A DNA stretch of 64,000 nucleotides from Symbiodinium microadriaticum (Eukaryota; Sar; Dinophyceae; Suessiales; Symbiodiniaceae), in assembly GCA_001939145.1 (NCBI GenBank), contig LSRX01000418.1:92827-156826 (forward strand), written 5' to 3'. Positions 12,683 to 24,778 of this stretch are shown piece after piece; within the stretch, counting starts at the first letter, position 1, and each line of letters opens with the position of its first letter. The translations under genes and the position numbers were made by a program. The notes under the pieces were generated by a model, which saw only the letters and a list, made by a program, of their open reading frames with translations, was not told the origin of the DNA and ran no database searches.

Positions 12683-12834
12683 AGCCTGTGTAGGTCATAT
12701 GATCTCTGCGAAAGTAGCCCATGCCCGATGACACGACAGTGCTCTCAGGTGCCCTGCAAGACTTGCAAGCTTGTGGGCTCTCCGGATTCACGCGAAGCTG
12801 CAGGCCTCACAAAGAAAATCAGGAACAGTTCAAT

Positions 12835-12928
12835 TACCCATAGGCGCCTTAGTAGTTCCTTTTCGGGATTACCTTATAGGAGTCTAAATATGAACCATAA
12901 AAAGGAACTACTTAGGAGCCTATGGGTA
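12835..12928. repeat. Palindromic element, family B, copy 2
   Basis: 94 bp, nearly identical to copy 1 (8654), ends TACCCATAGG...CCTATGGGTA. Confidence 0.85.
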
Positions 12929-12997
12929 CCTTGAAGCCAAAGTGTTGTGCGAGCTGCAGGTCCAGGCCATGTGTCTCCAGGAAGGGTGCCACCTAGC

Positions 12998-12999
<2 letters not shown>

Positions 13000-13032
<33 letters not shown>
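13000..13032. repeat. Microsatellite (CT)n
   Basis: Directly readable. Confidence 0.95.
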
Positions 13033-13034
<2 letters not shown>

Positions 13035-13719
13035 TGCGTTTTCTAGGCCTCTTCGTCCACAAGCCTCAAAATGACTGCCTCAACAAAACTTAGAGTCTCC
13101 ATTGTAGTTCCTTCTTAGAATCTAAACATAGAATGGGTTAACCCAGGGAAACAAGTTGCCCTAAAAGAAAAACACGAAAAGGATGGCAGAAACCTGGGGT
13201 TCACAGAGGCTGCGAGGACTCTTTCAGTGCAGAGTTTCAGGGTTTGATCTTTTTGGATCCCCAGGAACCTAGGAGAAAAAACGGCCTCTCTTTTTGATAT
13301 TGGCTCGTTTGAGAAGGAGCCTAAGACCATAAGAGGGGGGAAAAAGGTCCTCTGGCAGACCTAGGTTTGCATTCATACACCGTTCAGGACTGGGAAGATT
13401 ATACTCAAGCAGTCACCAGAGCCGACACCTTTGACAAAGATAGGCCGACCTTGCGTTTTTTGTTCCTAAGCCTTCCACGCAGGAGACCTGCAACCCCAAT
13501 CCAACGATAAATGCTGAACCCTAAATTCCTATTTCCTACGCCGACCCTAAATCCTAAATACCCCACCCCAAACTACACCCTAGAACCCCCAAAGAAGCCG
13601 TAGACATCCTTGGCCCGAGTGGCCACATCCGGGCCGAAACAACTGCGCATGCGGACTTCATCCACAAAGCCTCCGGAGACTTGATGGCGGCGTTAAAGTC
13701 TTGGGGCGTCTATAAGCCC

Positions 13720-13910
13720 TACCCAGAGGCTCCGTAGTAGTTCCGTTTCGGGGGGTACCTTAGAATTAGGATCCTAACTATAAACCACCAAAAGGAACTA
13801 CAATGGAGCCTATGGCTACCCATAGGCTCCTAAGTAGTTCCTTTTTATGGTTCATATTTAGAATCCTATAAGGTAATCCCAAAAAGGAACTACTAAGGAG
13901 CCTACGGCTA
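13720..13910. repeat. Two family B elements back to back (copies 3 and 4)
   Basis: Copy 3 spans 13720-13818 and copy 4 spans 13817-13910; they share one TA dinucleotide at the join. Copy 4 has the interior of copy 1 in reverse orientation; copy 3 is the TACCTTAGAATTAGGATCC variant. Confidence 0.85.
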
Positions 13911-14011
13911 GACCCCAAACCGTAAACAAAAGGGGGGGCACAAGGGGAAGTCCTGGGGCTTCGCGCTTTGTCTACGAGTCAATACAGGGGTTCTAACAGG
14001 TGACTCTAACG

Positions 14012-14072
14012 GTTCAGGGTTTAGGGTTTAGGGTTTAGGGTTTCGGGTTTAGGGTTTAGGGTTTAGGGTCTA
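14012..14072 (+). repeat. Telomere-like block
   Basis: About eight near-perfect TTTAGGG units with one TTTCGGG variant. Confidence 0.95.
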
Positions 14073-14619
14073 GAGGATCTGAAAGGCAAAGCTTTTGCTC
14101 GGTTAGGGCCTCCGTGCGCTACACAGGGGGCGAGTGTCCCTGAACTTGAACCACAAACACCGAACTCAACGTAGAGTTTAAAGCAATTAAAATTAGTTGT
14201 GTGCCGTGATCCTCAGCCCTACGACTCAGCAAAATGCGAGAACTCAGAGCTGCTCGAAATTGTTGAGTTCTCAGAAGAGCTGTGGAGGAAGCCATGCCCC
14301 TACGCTGTCCGACAGTTGTGAGACCCTCCACAAAAAGGACACCTAAGTATGAACCCTGGTATTCCGGGCTTCGGCCGCGGGAGGAGCACAGAACAGCCCA
14401 AGACAGTATCCCAAAACGCACCCGGACGAAGCCACCTCAGAAAAACAAACTCTCTCCCTAGGCCCTAAGGGCTCCAGCAGTGACCTAAACAAGTAGGCTA
14501 CTGGGTTACATCATATGCAGTCAGATATGGTTAGAAACCTACGAGTTAGGCAACTGGAGCCCGAGCGCCGACAAATCCCCAACTGGGGGACCCACGGTTT
14601 GCACGCTCGGCCCCGTAGT

Positions 14620-14662
14620 CAGGGTTTAGGGTTTAGGATTTGTTTAGGGTTTAGGGTTTAGC
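14620..14662 (+). repeat. Telomere-like block
   Basis: TTTAGGG units interrupted by ATTTG. Confidence 0.85.
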
Positions 14663-15240
14663 AACTCCGTACCGCAACGACCAACGAAAGCCACACACTA
14701 GTATGCCCTCGGGCTCCCAGTTACCTAACTAGTAGGCTACTTACCTTAGGGATAAACAATCTTCACAAGCTCAAGTTCCCAAGCCCACCCCCAACTTACA
14801 GCTCTAGGCATGGCTTAGCGAAAGCTCAGGTGCTCCAAAATCCTTAGGGTTTAGGGTTTAGGGGTTTAGGGTCTAGGGCCTTATATCATAAAGCGTGAAT
14901 TCGCATGGCAGGAAGCTGAGCATGGCTTACAAACGGTCAAGTAATCTTCCTTTGAGCAGAGGGTCTTGGGCTCAACGGGGACACTTCGGAGGCCAACAAA
15001 GGTGATCAAGGATCTCTCATAGAAGGTTTCTTCATTGGGGATCTTCCCACCTACTTTCATCCCACCTCCAGAATCTTTTTCACTCTAAGCGGGGACACCG
15101 TGGACCCTATACCCTAAACCCTCACCCCTAAACCCTGAGACCCTAAACTATCATAAACTCCAACCCTGCAGCCCCAAACACTTGGCAGTTGCCGCGAAGC
15201 AGCCTGTGACGTTAGGATTTGGCTCCTGAGCAGAGGTTCC

Positions 15241-15418
15241 CAGAGACTCCAATATCCCCTAACAAAGGAATATATAATTAAGTCATATTAGGGATCCTAC
15301 TATAGTCTATTCCTTATAATTCCCTTATAGAACCCTTATAGAGACCCTTATAGATCCCTTTAAGAACCCCTATAATTTAAGGCCTATTCCTTAACTAGGG
15401 GATCTTGGAGTCTCTAGG
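15241..15418. repeat. Palindromic element, family F, copy 1 (178 bp)
   Basis: Ends CAGAGACTCCAATATCCCCT and its partner AGGGGATCTTGGAGTCTCT. The interior is AT-rich with repeated CCCTTATAGA units. A shorter relative is at 39992-40100. Confidence 0.8.
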
Positions 15419-15464
15419 TTCGCAGTTTGTTGGTGTTTTGGGCTGGGAAGAGTCAGGGCCTTCG

Positions 15465-15760
15465 GGGTTAGGGCTTTCGGGTTTAGGGGTGTAGGGTTTA
15501 GGGGTACAGGGTTTAGGGGTAGAGGGTTTAGGGGTAGAGGGTTTAGGGGTATGGGGTTTAAGGCTAGAGGGTTTAGGGGTAGAGGGTTTAGGGGTACAGG
15601 GTTTAGGGGTACAGGGTTTAGGGGTATAGGGTTTAGGGGTACAGGGTTTAGGGGTATAGGTTGTGGGGTAGAGGGTTTAGGGGTATGGGGTTGAAGGTAT
15701 AGGGTTTATAGGGGTTAGGGTGTACGAGTTCAGGGCTTTTGGGGTTTCGGGCTTAGGGGT
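15465..15760 (+). repeat. 15-bp minisatellite derived from telomere motif
   Basis: The unit GGGTTTAGGGGTA(C/G)A repeats about 15 times; the variable dinucleotide (CA, GA, TA, TG) differs between units. Confidence 0.9.
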
Positions 15761-16574
15761 TTCAGCACTCACAACTGGGACAAGCCCGGTGGTAAGAGGG
15801 TCAAGGGTTTAGGGTTTCAGGTGTCCTATCCCGGAAGCCCACAAAACCCCAATCGAGGTCAGGCTTCTAGTCCGGGGTGCGGTGGGGTGTGGGTTTAGGG
15901 TTCATGGTCTAGGGTTTGAGCTTCAGGGTGTAGCTGTTTATGAGGCTGTTCGGAGTGGAATTCCGGAAACCCGACAACGGAACGGATGACAGGATCTATC
16001 ACAACCCAGATGTTCAGGAGGGTCTACAGTTTCTACACTGGGGTTTATGCGACGACACGGCAAGCAAGTAGATTCTAGCCAAGCAGGTTGAGGTTGTGTT
16101 TTGGCGGGATTCGAAACTTCTCCTGTCTGTCGCAGTGGACCTGGCGTGGTCTACGGTAAACCCTGTAGCCCCAACAGCCTTCAACTAAACCTTTCAATCC
16201 CAAACCTCGAGTTCGCAAAAAATAAGACCATGTGATCGTACAGACCCAAAATTATGCCCCGAACTCGAAGAGAAAAACCCCAAACCCTAGGATCTCAACC
16301 CCCCCTCCAAAACAGTCCCTGGCTTCCAGGTAGTACTGTTCAGCCTCGACGATTTGAAGGGGGGCCCAAGCCCGAAAACAATGAAAGGCACTGACGAATC
16401 CCATATCTTGAAATACAAACCTTAAGCTCCGAAATTTCTGCTCCAGATTGAAGCCTAACCTACCCCGAAAAAACCTTTGGCCTTCAAAACTTTATATTCC
16501 AATACAATCCCCAATAAAACCTACAAAACATCCAAATTCCAAACCCGGCCACCCTTGTAGAGAAAAGCAAGCGG

Positions 16575-16691
16575 CCCCTCTAAACCGGTGTAACCCTAAA
16601 CCCCCCAAAGCCCTTGAACCCTGAACCCTGAACCCTAAACCCGAAAACCCTTTACCCTAAACACCCAAAAACCGTTGAACCCTATACCCTA
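16575..16691 (-). repeat. CCCTAAA-type block ending at an assembly gap
   Basis: CCCTGAACCCTGAACCCTAAA-like units run into the run of N. Confidence 0.85.
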
Positions 16692-16971
16692 NNNNNNNNN
16701 NNNNNNNNNNNNNNNNNNNNNNNNNNNNNNNNNNNNNNNNNNNNNNNNNNNNNNNNNNNNNNNNNNNNNNNNNNNNNNNNNNNNNNNNNNNNNNNNNNNN
16801 NNNNNNNNNNNNNNNNNNNNNNNNNNNNNNNNNNNNNNNNNNNNNNNNNNNNNNNNNNNNNNNNNNNNNNNNNNNNNNNNNNNNNNNNNNNNNNNNNNNN
16901 NNNNNNNNNNNNNNNNNNNNNNNNNNNNNNNNNNNNNNNNNNNNNNNNNNNNNNNNNNNNNNNNNNNNNNN
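16692..16971. other. Assembly gap (280 N)
   Basis: A run of undetermined bases, flanked on the left by CCCTAAA-type and on the right by TTTAGGG-containing tandem repeats; the gap probably hides more of these repeats. Confidence 0.99.
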
Positions 16972-17090
16972 TAAAGGAGTCTTGCGGTTTTGAGGGGGAG
17001 TTTAGGGCTAAAGGAGTCTTGCGGTTTTGAGGGGGAGTTTAGGGCTTAGGGTTTAGGGAGTCTTGCGGTTTCGGGTAAGTTTAGGGTAGT
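16972..17090 (+). repeat. 37-bp tandem repeat
   Basis: TAAAGGAGTCTTGCGGTTTT... starts at 16972 and 17009; a third, partial unit (GGGAGTCTTGCGGTTTCGGG) is at about 17056. Each unit ends GTTTAGGGC. Confidence 0.9.
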
Positions 17091-17708
17091 TTCGTGTTTG
17101 TTTTCCACGCTTCCTTGTTCTTGCTGTAATGCCGCGGTTTTACAAACCTTATGATGGACAAGCCCGAGGAGGGTAGGGCTTTGATTGTCAGCCCGGGGGT
17201 ATTGAGTGCTTGGTGCTTGCCATGACCTACGTTTGGAGGCCCCCCCCCGCCCCACAAATTTGGGCATTGTTTCAGAGCGAACATCCCTCCCCTCCCGCTT
17301 CCCTCGGGCTACCTTTCATCATTTGTGAAGCTGATGCCAAAGCCTGGGAATTCTGGAGCTGCGTCTTGTACTTCGTTGAAAAGCTTGTGTATACGAGACC
17401 AGTGAGAAGTGCGATACGGCTGTTACAGCAACGTCGATGGGATAATGCAGGGAATGTGCCACCTGTCGCGTGGGATGATTGCTCAGGGCCTCAGCATGAA
17501 AACAGATACTGACATTCAAAACATTCTGACGCACATGCGCTACTTCACTCAGGACCTCACTTGTGTGACCTAGCCGTTGCTGTCCGAGACAATAAGTACA
17601 GCCGGGCCGAGGCCGACGACGCGAAGCTTTAGAATTAGATGTAGCATCTTAGGTCGTTCATGTCACGTGCGCTCTTGTTCCTTTCTGCTCTGCCTTCAGT
17701 GCCCATAT

Positions 17709-17812
17709 GGGTAGCTCTCTAAATTAGGGTCCCTTTTAGGTCCTTGTTGCAAAGGTTCCGTACTAGTTGGGGAACCTAAAACAAAAAAGGACCCTCGTTT
17801 AGAGAACTACCC
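17709..17812. repeat. Palindromic element, family E, copy 1
   Basis: GGGTAGCTCTCTAAATTAGG at the left, TTTAGAGAACTACCC at the right, with inner GGGTCCC(T)TTTTAGG / AAAAAAGGACCCT. Confidence 0.85.
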
Positions 17813-17997
17813 TTGTAGTAGCCCTTTTCGGAACCCTCTAAAAGAACCCTTCTAGATCCCGCTTAGGAACTTCTTTTAAAGAAATCCTCATATAGATCTC
17901 CCTTTTTTCAAATAAGGAGCCCTGAAAAGGGGGACCCTACTCGGCATCTTCTCGGCGTCAGCTCCGAGGGCTTGGGAAAGTCAGGGCGTTTATGCTG

Positions 17998-18160
17998 CGA
18001 TACCCTAACCCTATAAATCCCTAAACCCTAAAGCCCTAAAACCCTAAACCCTAAAACCCTAAACCCTATAAACCCCTAAAGCCCTATAAAGCCCTAAACC
18101 CTATAAACCCCTAAAGCCCTAAAGCCTAGACCCTATAAACCCCTAAACCCTAAGCTTACC
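17998..18160 (-). repeat. CCCTAAA block with CCCTATAAA variants
   Basis: About 20 units alternating CCCTAAA, CCCTATAAA and GCCCTAAA. Confidence 0.9.
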
Positions 18161-18779
18161 ATTGGATTCTCAAGCATTCGGGGCTTTCGCATGTTCGGGC
18201 CTCTGCTGGCGTCGAAGTCTAAGTCTTAAGTGGTTCAGCGTTTTCGTATTCAGGGTTGGCCGGTTTATGCTCTAGGGGTTTCGACTCTCACACTCGCAAG
18301 CGCAGGCAAGGCTCCTCATGGTTCGATCTCCGCTGATATAACTGCCAGAGCTGGCTCTGGGACAGCGGAGCCCCATGAAAGAGGGGATGGCTGCTCTAGG
18401 GGTTTAGGGTTTAGCCTCCTTCATATCAGGTCCACGAGGGCGGAAATGGCAGAGTTGCATACTACCAAGCTTGCCAGAAGCGCCAGGACATGCCAGCAAC
18501 AATGGAAATCTAGCGAGTGTGGCACTAGCGATGCGACTGTAAAGTTGCGGAGGTGCAGCTTCAGTGAATTTCCACGTACCGGGAAAGTGTCGACGAAATA
18601 CACAGGCGTTGGAGTTCGAGGGCGAAGACCTCAAACCCTGAACAATCTGCACACCCAAGCTCTGGGCCCCAAAATCCGAAGCCTCTGAAAGAACTCCATG
18701 TAGAACCCTTCTAAAGAACCCGCCTCAAGAACCCTTCTCAAGAAGCCTGCACCCCATGAGCGCAAAACAAGGGGAAACA

Positions 18780-19015
18780 AGAAACCCTAAACCCTAAACC
18801 CTAAAGCCTAAACCGCTAAACCCCAGGAGCCTCACAATGCGATTGATCTTCTCGAGGGTGCCTCGAACTCATTTAGGGTTCAGGGCTTCAGGGCTGCCGT
18901 GGTTTGGGGGTTTAGGGATTTAGGGGTTTAGGGTTTAAAGTTTAGGGTTTAGGGGTTTAGGGGTTCCGGGGCTTGAGGCTTTAAGGTTTGGGGTTCTGGT
19001 TTAGGGTTTGGGCAA
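18780..19015. repeat. Telomere-like blocks, both orientations
   Basis: CCCTAAA units at 18783-18825 and TTTAGGG-type units at 18868-19012. Confidence 0.85.
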
Positions 19016-19305
19016 AAGCTGGCGTCCAGGTGCCGCCAATCCATCTAGGCATCCACTTCCCGTTTGACATTTACCTACCCGTCTACCTATGTAGCTATGT
19101 ATCTATCTAGCTGCTTGTCTGGCATGCCTCCGAATTTGCCAATGTCACAGTAGATGTTTTTTCCGAAGCGGCACTCCTGTGTTTTCGGACAATCCACGAA
19201 AGTGAGTTTTGAAACTGAGGGACCTAACCCTTGATATACACGAGGAACTCCGAATCAGGTACCCCAACTTTAAGTTAAGACATATCCACAAGCATAAAAA
19301 TAAAA

Positions 19306-19308
19306 CAT

Positions 19309-19340
<32 letters not shown>

Positions 19341-19412
19341 TTATTTATTTATTTACGCTCTCTCTCTCACACACACAGACACACATACACACACTCTCTC
19401 TCTCTCCCTCTC
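19306..19412. repeat. Compound microsatellite CA/TA/TTTA/CT
   Basis: Directly readable: (AC)n, (AT)n, (TTTA)n, (CT)n, (AC)n, (CT)n. Confidence 0.95.
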
Positions 19413-22400
19413 TCCACTACAAGCCCCTCTGTAACTCAGAACCTTCAGCACCCTCTCAGACACATTGCGGAAGGTTTGCCTGCTGTTTGAAGTTCCATGC
19501 TGATACCATTTGGCACCTCGGGAGCATGCTGAGGGACGTGACAATCTAAATAAAGCGTTTAGGGTTTGTGGGTTCCAGGGTTTGGGTTTAGGGTTTTAGG
19601 GTTTTGGGATTAGGTCTCAACCAAGCTTAAGCTTAGGGGATTTCGGTCGGGCTTTAGGGTCTTCGTGGGTCTTGAAGTTTAGGGTTCTGTGCGGCTTTGT
19701 CGGGTTTTCTAAGGCTGGAGAGGGGCTTTGAAGAAAACGAGCGGAGTCAAATGCAAGAAGCACAGTTTCGGGTTTGGTTTTAAGGTTTAGGGTTTCTTAG
19801 GGGTTTAGGCTTTATTGTTTAGGTTTCGGCACTACACTCGGCCAATCCAAAAGGGTTTAGGGATTTTCGGGTGGGGGCAAAAAGATATGTTTGACCACGT
19901 TTTGGCACGGCCTGGGTGCTTTCGAAGGGCCAATCTGGTGCACGGCCGACTGGCCACAAAACTTGAGGGTAGCATGCTGGACTAACCAGTATGTAGTTTG
20001 TCAGGGGACTGCCCAATTCTTACAATGCAGGAAAAGCGTTCTCCAAGTTGGGGCTTTATTCGGGCTGCGAACTAGAAGGTGCGACAACCTCATGCGAAAC
20101 GCAAAGAGTGATTGCTGAGGGCTTACGTTACGGACGACTTGCGTTCCGCTTTTTCGAACCTGCCCTCAACTCGCAACAAGAAATTCAATGAACATAAACT
20201 CCCTGAGCCCGACATCACGCTTCCAAACCCATTCCGCCGCCGGGGCTCACAAAGGATGCGGTTCTGAATCCGTGCGCAGTACGGCATGCAGTCGAAGACG
20301 TGCACCCATGTCCTCGGTCATGTTCTGGAGGCACTGCTACTGTCTGCTGGGTCGATAATATGATATAATGATATACTATAGCCGAATCTCACTAACGTAC
20401 CTAACCGAATTAAACAGAGTACGCAATATACTAACTTCGAAGTCTTTCAGATTGGACGACTGTGTCGACGAAGTGGCTTCCAAAACTTCATGTTGCAGCG
20501 CTTCTTACACTCGTCGAAGAAGCCGTAGATGCGGTTGATGCTGTGGCACTCCTCAGGTGCCGTGAATGGAGGCTCTTCAGGGTTTAGGCTTTAGGGTTTT
20601 GGGATGACGTCTCGTACGTGGCTGGAAACGCCGGAAGGAGTTTAGGTTCCGGTGAAGTAGAGTCCCACTGCATTCCCACTCCCTGCCTTACTAGTGGCCC
20701 ATGCCCTACATTATGCAGGTGTTTCGATAATAATTAGAGTCAGACGCCTCTCGTATCACCTGTACCAATCATTTGCGACAACCCCCTGGTCTTTGATGCG
20801 AATGCAATTTGGAACAATATTCTGCATGGTACAGTATGGGCCCGTCGCATTAGCCACTCAATGGACCAAGGGTCTACATGCCGATATGGCAGCCATGTTA
20901 ACACGAAGAGTATATGGAATATATGGGTATTTAAACCCTTCAGAAACTTTCGGGAGATCATCCGTTCAAGCAGCCCCATGCCTGGCCGAGTCTCAAACCT
21001 CCAACCCCACACCCTAAAACCTTACCAGTGAACCACAAGCTACATAAACCCTCAACTGAAGCCGGGAGTTTACATCCTAAACTCTGCGGATAGACAAAGC
21101 CCGGCACCATACTAAGTGCTAAAAGCCTCCTAACCGGTGTAACACCCTCTAAAGCCAAGAGGTCCCCAAAACCCTAAGCCGGTAAAGCCCCAGGCCCTAG
21201 TAGGGCCCTAGGCATCCACAATGTCACCAGCTATCGCGACAGCCGGGCCGCGTGGCGTCCTCGGAGTAACGCCAAGCCTTGAATTTTTGTTTTGGGAAGC
21301 TTGTCTGTGGTTTCACGGTTTCATGTGCTTGAGATCTTTTAGGATGTCTATCCTTTGAGATAGTTCGGGGCTGAATCAATTGGGCAGGCCAATCCTGCAT
21401 GGCCTGGAAAGGAAGGGGACCGGCAACAGGGCAACCCACACTCAAAACACCCACCCGAAGTTCGATTCACTCTGGGTATTCATCGGATCATTCGGATCGG
21501 CATCATCCGTTGGAGCAGCAGGCCTTTGCCCAGCACGTGTGCAACTAGTCAACTCCTTCCAGCTTGGGATTTACCGCGTCGCAGCTTTGGGTCTAGGGCT
21601 TAGGCTTTTAATGGTGTTTCGGGTTTAGACTAGAGAGTTTAGGGCTATAGGGTCTATAGGGTTTCAGTTGCCAGCCACGCAGGGGTCAGCCCGAAAACCG
21701 AATAGCGACGTTAAGGGTTAAGGGTTTAGGGTCGGTCAGAGTCTAGGGTTTAGGGTTTAGGGTTTAGGGTTTCTGTTGAAGTAAACGGCCGCCAAAAGTG
21801 TTCTGGAAAACCGTCATGTAGCTAGGAGCGTTTGGCAGGATTGCTTTTGGCAACTGAGCTCCCGGCGGTCCGGATACCTCAGCCAACATGCATTGTTTCG
21901 GCGCTCACAATAAGACTACATGACTACATGCACTGTCTAGGGCTTGGAGTTTAGGTCTTTAGCCTTTGGGGTCGAGGGTTTGGGGTCTGCAGGAAATGCT
22001 AAACCCTAGGCTGAGAATAACACTAGGGACAGGACCAAGGGCTACTTGTTCGAGGGGGGCCCTGAACCAACTGGCGGTCTCTCTAGCATAGTATCCTGTT
22101 TCCGGTCCGTAGTAGTAGGACAACGTACCTCTTAAGAGAACAAACCTCAGCGCTAGCTTAGGAGAACTACTCAACTTGAAGATAGCTGCTGGCACTTGTA
22201 GAGCAGCAATGTAGCCATGGTCTCGATGCTCTGACTTCCCCTGCAAAGGATATTTTTCACAGCAGCAAAGAATTCCTAGAGAACGCTGCAAGCTTCACAG
22301 GGAACGTCTCGACTTCGTTCTCGAAGTTAATTTTGACGAGTTCAACATCAGACAATCGACACGAGCTGAACCTCCTCCTTATCATCAGCGCAGATTCACC

Positions 22401-23265
22401 AGCTCTTGCATACGGTTGCTTCCTCACGACTACTACTACGAATGTGATTTCGGTCATAATCAAGCCGGTCCTTTTACCTAGACCGTTCCGCTCCGCAAGG
22501 AAGCAGGGGCCTAAACAGGTGTGGCTGCTCGAAACTTTTCAGATATCCAGGTCCATCCCCCTTTCAAATCGACACACATGCGGCTGCTGCGGCTGCTTCT
22601 TGGGCTTAGGGGTACCTTGTCTGGGCCTTCCTAACATCGGACGATGATTCGTCAAGCAGCATTACTGAGACGGCGTCTGCCACTCCCCCCCCCCCTAAAC
22701 CCTATAATCCCGAAATTACGAAACCCTTGCTAAGCTCTAGATTCAAGGCTTCAGGTCATTTGAGTAGGGCGGCCATGCGCGATTGAAGCTGCTATAGACA
22801 TTTCCAGAGAGTCGACATATGCTACTGTTGTGGCACGAGGCCAAAACCATAAAACGGGACAGTCATATGGGCCTCTGGAAGTGCATATCACAAGCACATG
22901 GACATCGAGCCGGCGAAGCACAAACAGCAACGAAAAGACAGCAGGAGCACCACCACCGACCACCTCTGAAACGAGTCTTCGGTCGCTCGCGACGAACAGT
23001 CAAGGACATGAAAAATAATCTCAAGATCTCGCAAGGAGATACTGGATTAATCGACACTCAGCACTCAATGCTGCGGTGACCATGCCTGTCCACGTAGTTA
23101 CCCAAGAAGACGTACTTGGCCTCGCGAGAAGCCAGCCCTGTACAAACCCAGACCTTCCAAAATCTCTTGATTAAGGAAAATACCTTTTATCGCATTAGGT
23201 ATCCTACTATAATTTACGGTACCCTCCTTAATTACGGGACATTGGAAAGTCCCCCCCCCACCAAC
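19413..23265. other. No confident gene; small telomere-like patches
   Basis: TTTAGGG patches at 19556-19605, 19780-19825 and 21716-21772. A minus-strand stretch at 22320-22150 reads DVELVKINFENEVETFPVKL and then, in another frame, HRDHGYIAALQVPAAIFKL. It looks partly protein-like but has no convincing splice model. Confidence 0.4.
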
Positions 23266-23270
23266 AAAGG

Positions 23271-23315
23271 ATGGTGTGTGTGTGTGTGTATGTGTATGTG
23301 TGTGTGTGTGTGTGC
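23271..23315. repeat. Microsatellite (TG)n
   Basis: Directly readable. Confidence 0.97.
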
Positions 23316-23984
23316 AGGGCACTTCTCAGCACCGGCTTCCGGCAAGAGTCAAATGAGAGCGTGCTTAGGCTTGCAACGGACTCATGCCCAAAATTCTTTA
23401 AACTAAGGCGCGAGCTAATTTTTCTAAACCCGCAATGAAAGCCCGCGATGCCTTAAGTGCATTCTCGAAGAATCCTGAGCGCATGCCGCAAGCCCTAAAA
23501 GCTCCTGCTTCGGGCTGCCCAGATGGTCGAAGATTCGGCACAGCTGCTGAAAATGTCCTGGTCTGCTTCCACTTCCAGTTACATCAGGCTTAGCAAACCA
23601 AGAAAAAGAACGACCAAGCATCCCACCGTGTTTCTTGTGAGAGCTTTCTGGCATAGAGGAGGTATACTCACGATGAACGAGCGGGGTTCCATGTACAGTT
23701 GTCCTAGGCTGCTTATTAGATCGTGCGACTTGGTAAGTTGTGGGCAATTTGGGGCGCTTGGCCATAGCCACAATTATGATATGATACCCGAAATCCTGCA
23801 GTCCAACCAGTGAACCAACATGAAGCTGCCTCATGCGATCCACGAAGCTAAAGTGATGTGGCTTCTGCATTTCGGGATATTGGAATTTTCGCTTAAGGAT
23901 ATGCAGATACTAGGTAGCGAGCGGACACTTGTTGGAGCTATTAGCACTGCTGGATCGAGGAAGGTTCGGCTTTTAGGGGTTACC

Positions 23985-24095
23985 TGTAGGCTCATACCCT
24001 ACCCCTTTTTTAGGGTACTCCTGTTTAGCCTTAGAGGCGCATACCCTACCTGTTTCAGGTTGCTTACTTTTCTATAAAGAACTAGGGCTACCCCT
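23985..24095. repeat. Palindromic element, family J, copy 1 (incomplete)
   Basis: Shares GGCTCATACCCTA and AAAGAACTAGG with the complete copy at 33841-33946; the right arm is missing or degraded. Confidence 0.5.
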
Positions 24096-24488
24096 TTTGT
24101 TTGGGCCCTCCGGTCTGCAATTTGCCTCTCTGCCAGGTCACCTTGAACCGCTCCGCAGACATTGACCTCGTCGCGCGCTGGTGTAGGTGCTTGGGGCTTC
24201 TAGGATTCTAGGACATCCCAGTTCTTTCTCTTTGGAAGAGGGTTTGTTATCATGTTCTTGTAGTCGCAACTGCCATGCCAGCCGCTGGCCGCAAAAGAAC
24301 CACGGTTGAGTCGCTTCGTCGCCCTTGGGTTCTAAAGCTCCGGTTCTTCAACTTGAACACCCCAAAAGCCGCTTTCAAAACCGATAGATCCTACCTAAAC
24401 CCTTAGCAAGACCCATTTAAAATCATGAGCCCTCAGCCCCGAATCCGGTATACAGACACCGAGAACTACTCCCTAAATCCTATGCCCC

Positions 24489-24594
24489 ACCTGGACCCTG
24501 CAACACCTACCGTTTTAAGGACTCATATTATATAAAGAAATCATAATAAGGAGCCCTAAAAAGGCCCGTTCTTCGGGGTCCAGGCATGCTTACA
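24489..24594. repeat. Palindromic element, family H, copy 1
   Basis: Ends ACCTGGACCCTG and GGGGTCCAGG; the inner part has ACCTACCGTTTTAAGG and CCCTAAAAAGG. Confidence 0.6.
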
Positions 24595-24719
24595 AAGCGC
24601 CAAAGCCTGGGTCTGAACCGAATTCATCAACATTCAGTCGCCGGGGCCAGAGACGACCCGGAAGCTTCAACCCAAACCCTGAATCCGCAATGCAACTCTG
24701 ACAAGCAGGTAAAGGGGCA

Positions 24720-24778
24720 CGGTTTAGGGTGCGGTTTAGGGGGTTTAGGGTATCATAGGGTTTAGGGTTTAGGGCTTT
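24720..24778 (+). repeat. Telomere-like block
   Basis: GGTTTAGGGTGCGGTTTAGG followed by TTTAGGG units. Confidence 0.8.

Noticed and set aside
16675..16974. Open frame across the run of N
   Set aside because: It consists almost wholly of undetermined bases; this is a gap, not a gene.
18230..18688. 152-codon plus-strand frame as a gene
   Set aside because: It runs through a TTTAGGG motif and one of the dispersed CTCACACTCGC phrases, so at least its first half is repeat sequence.
23424..23870. 148-codon minus-strand frame as a gene
   Set aside because: No family motif, no splice or context support, and the opposite strand is equally open.
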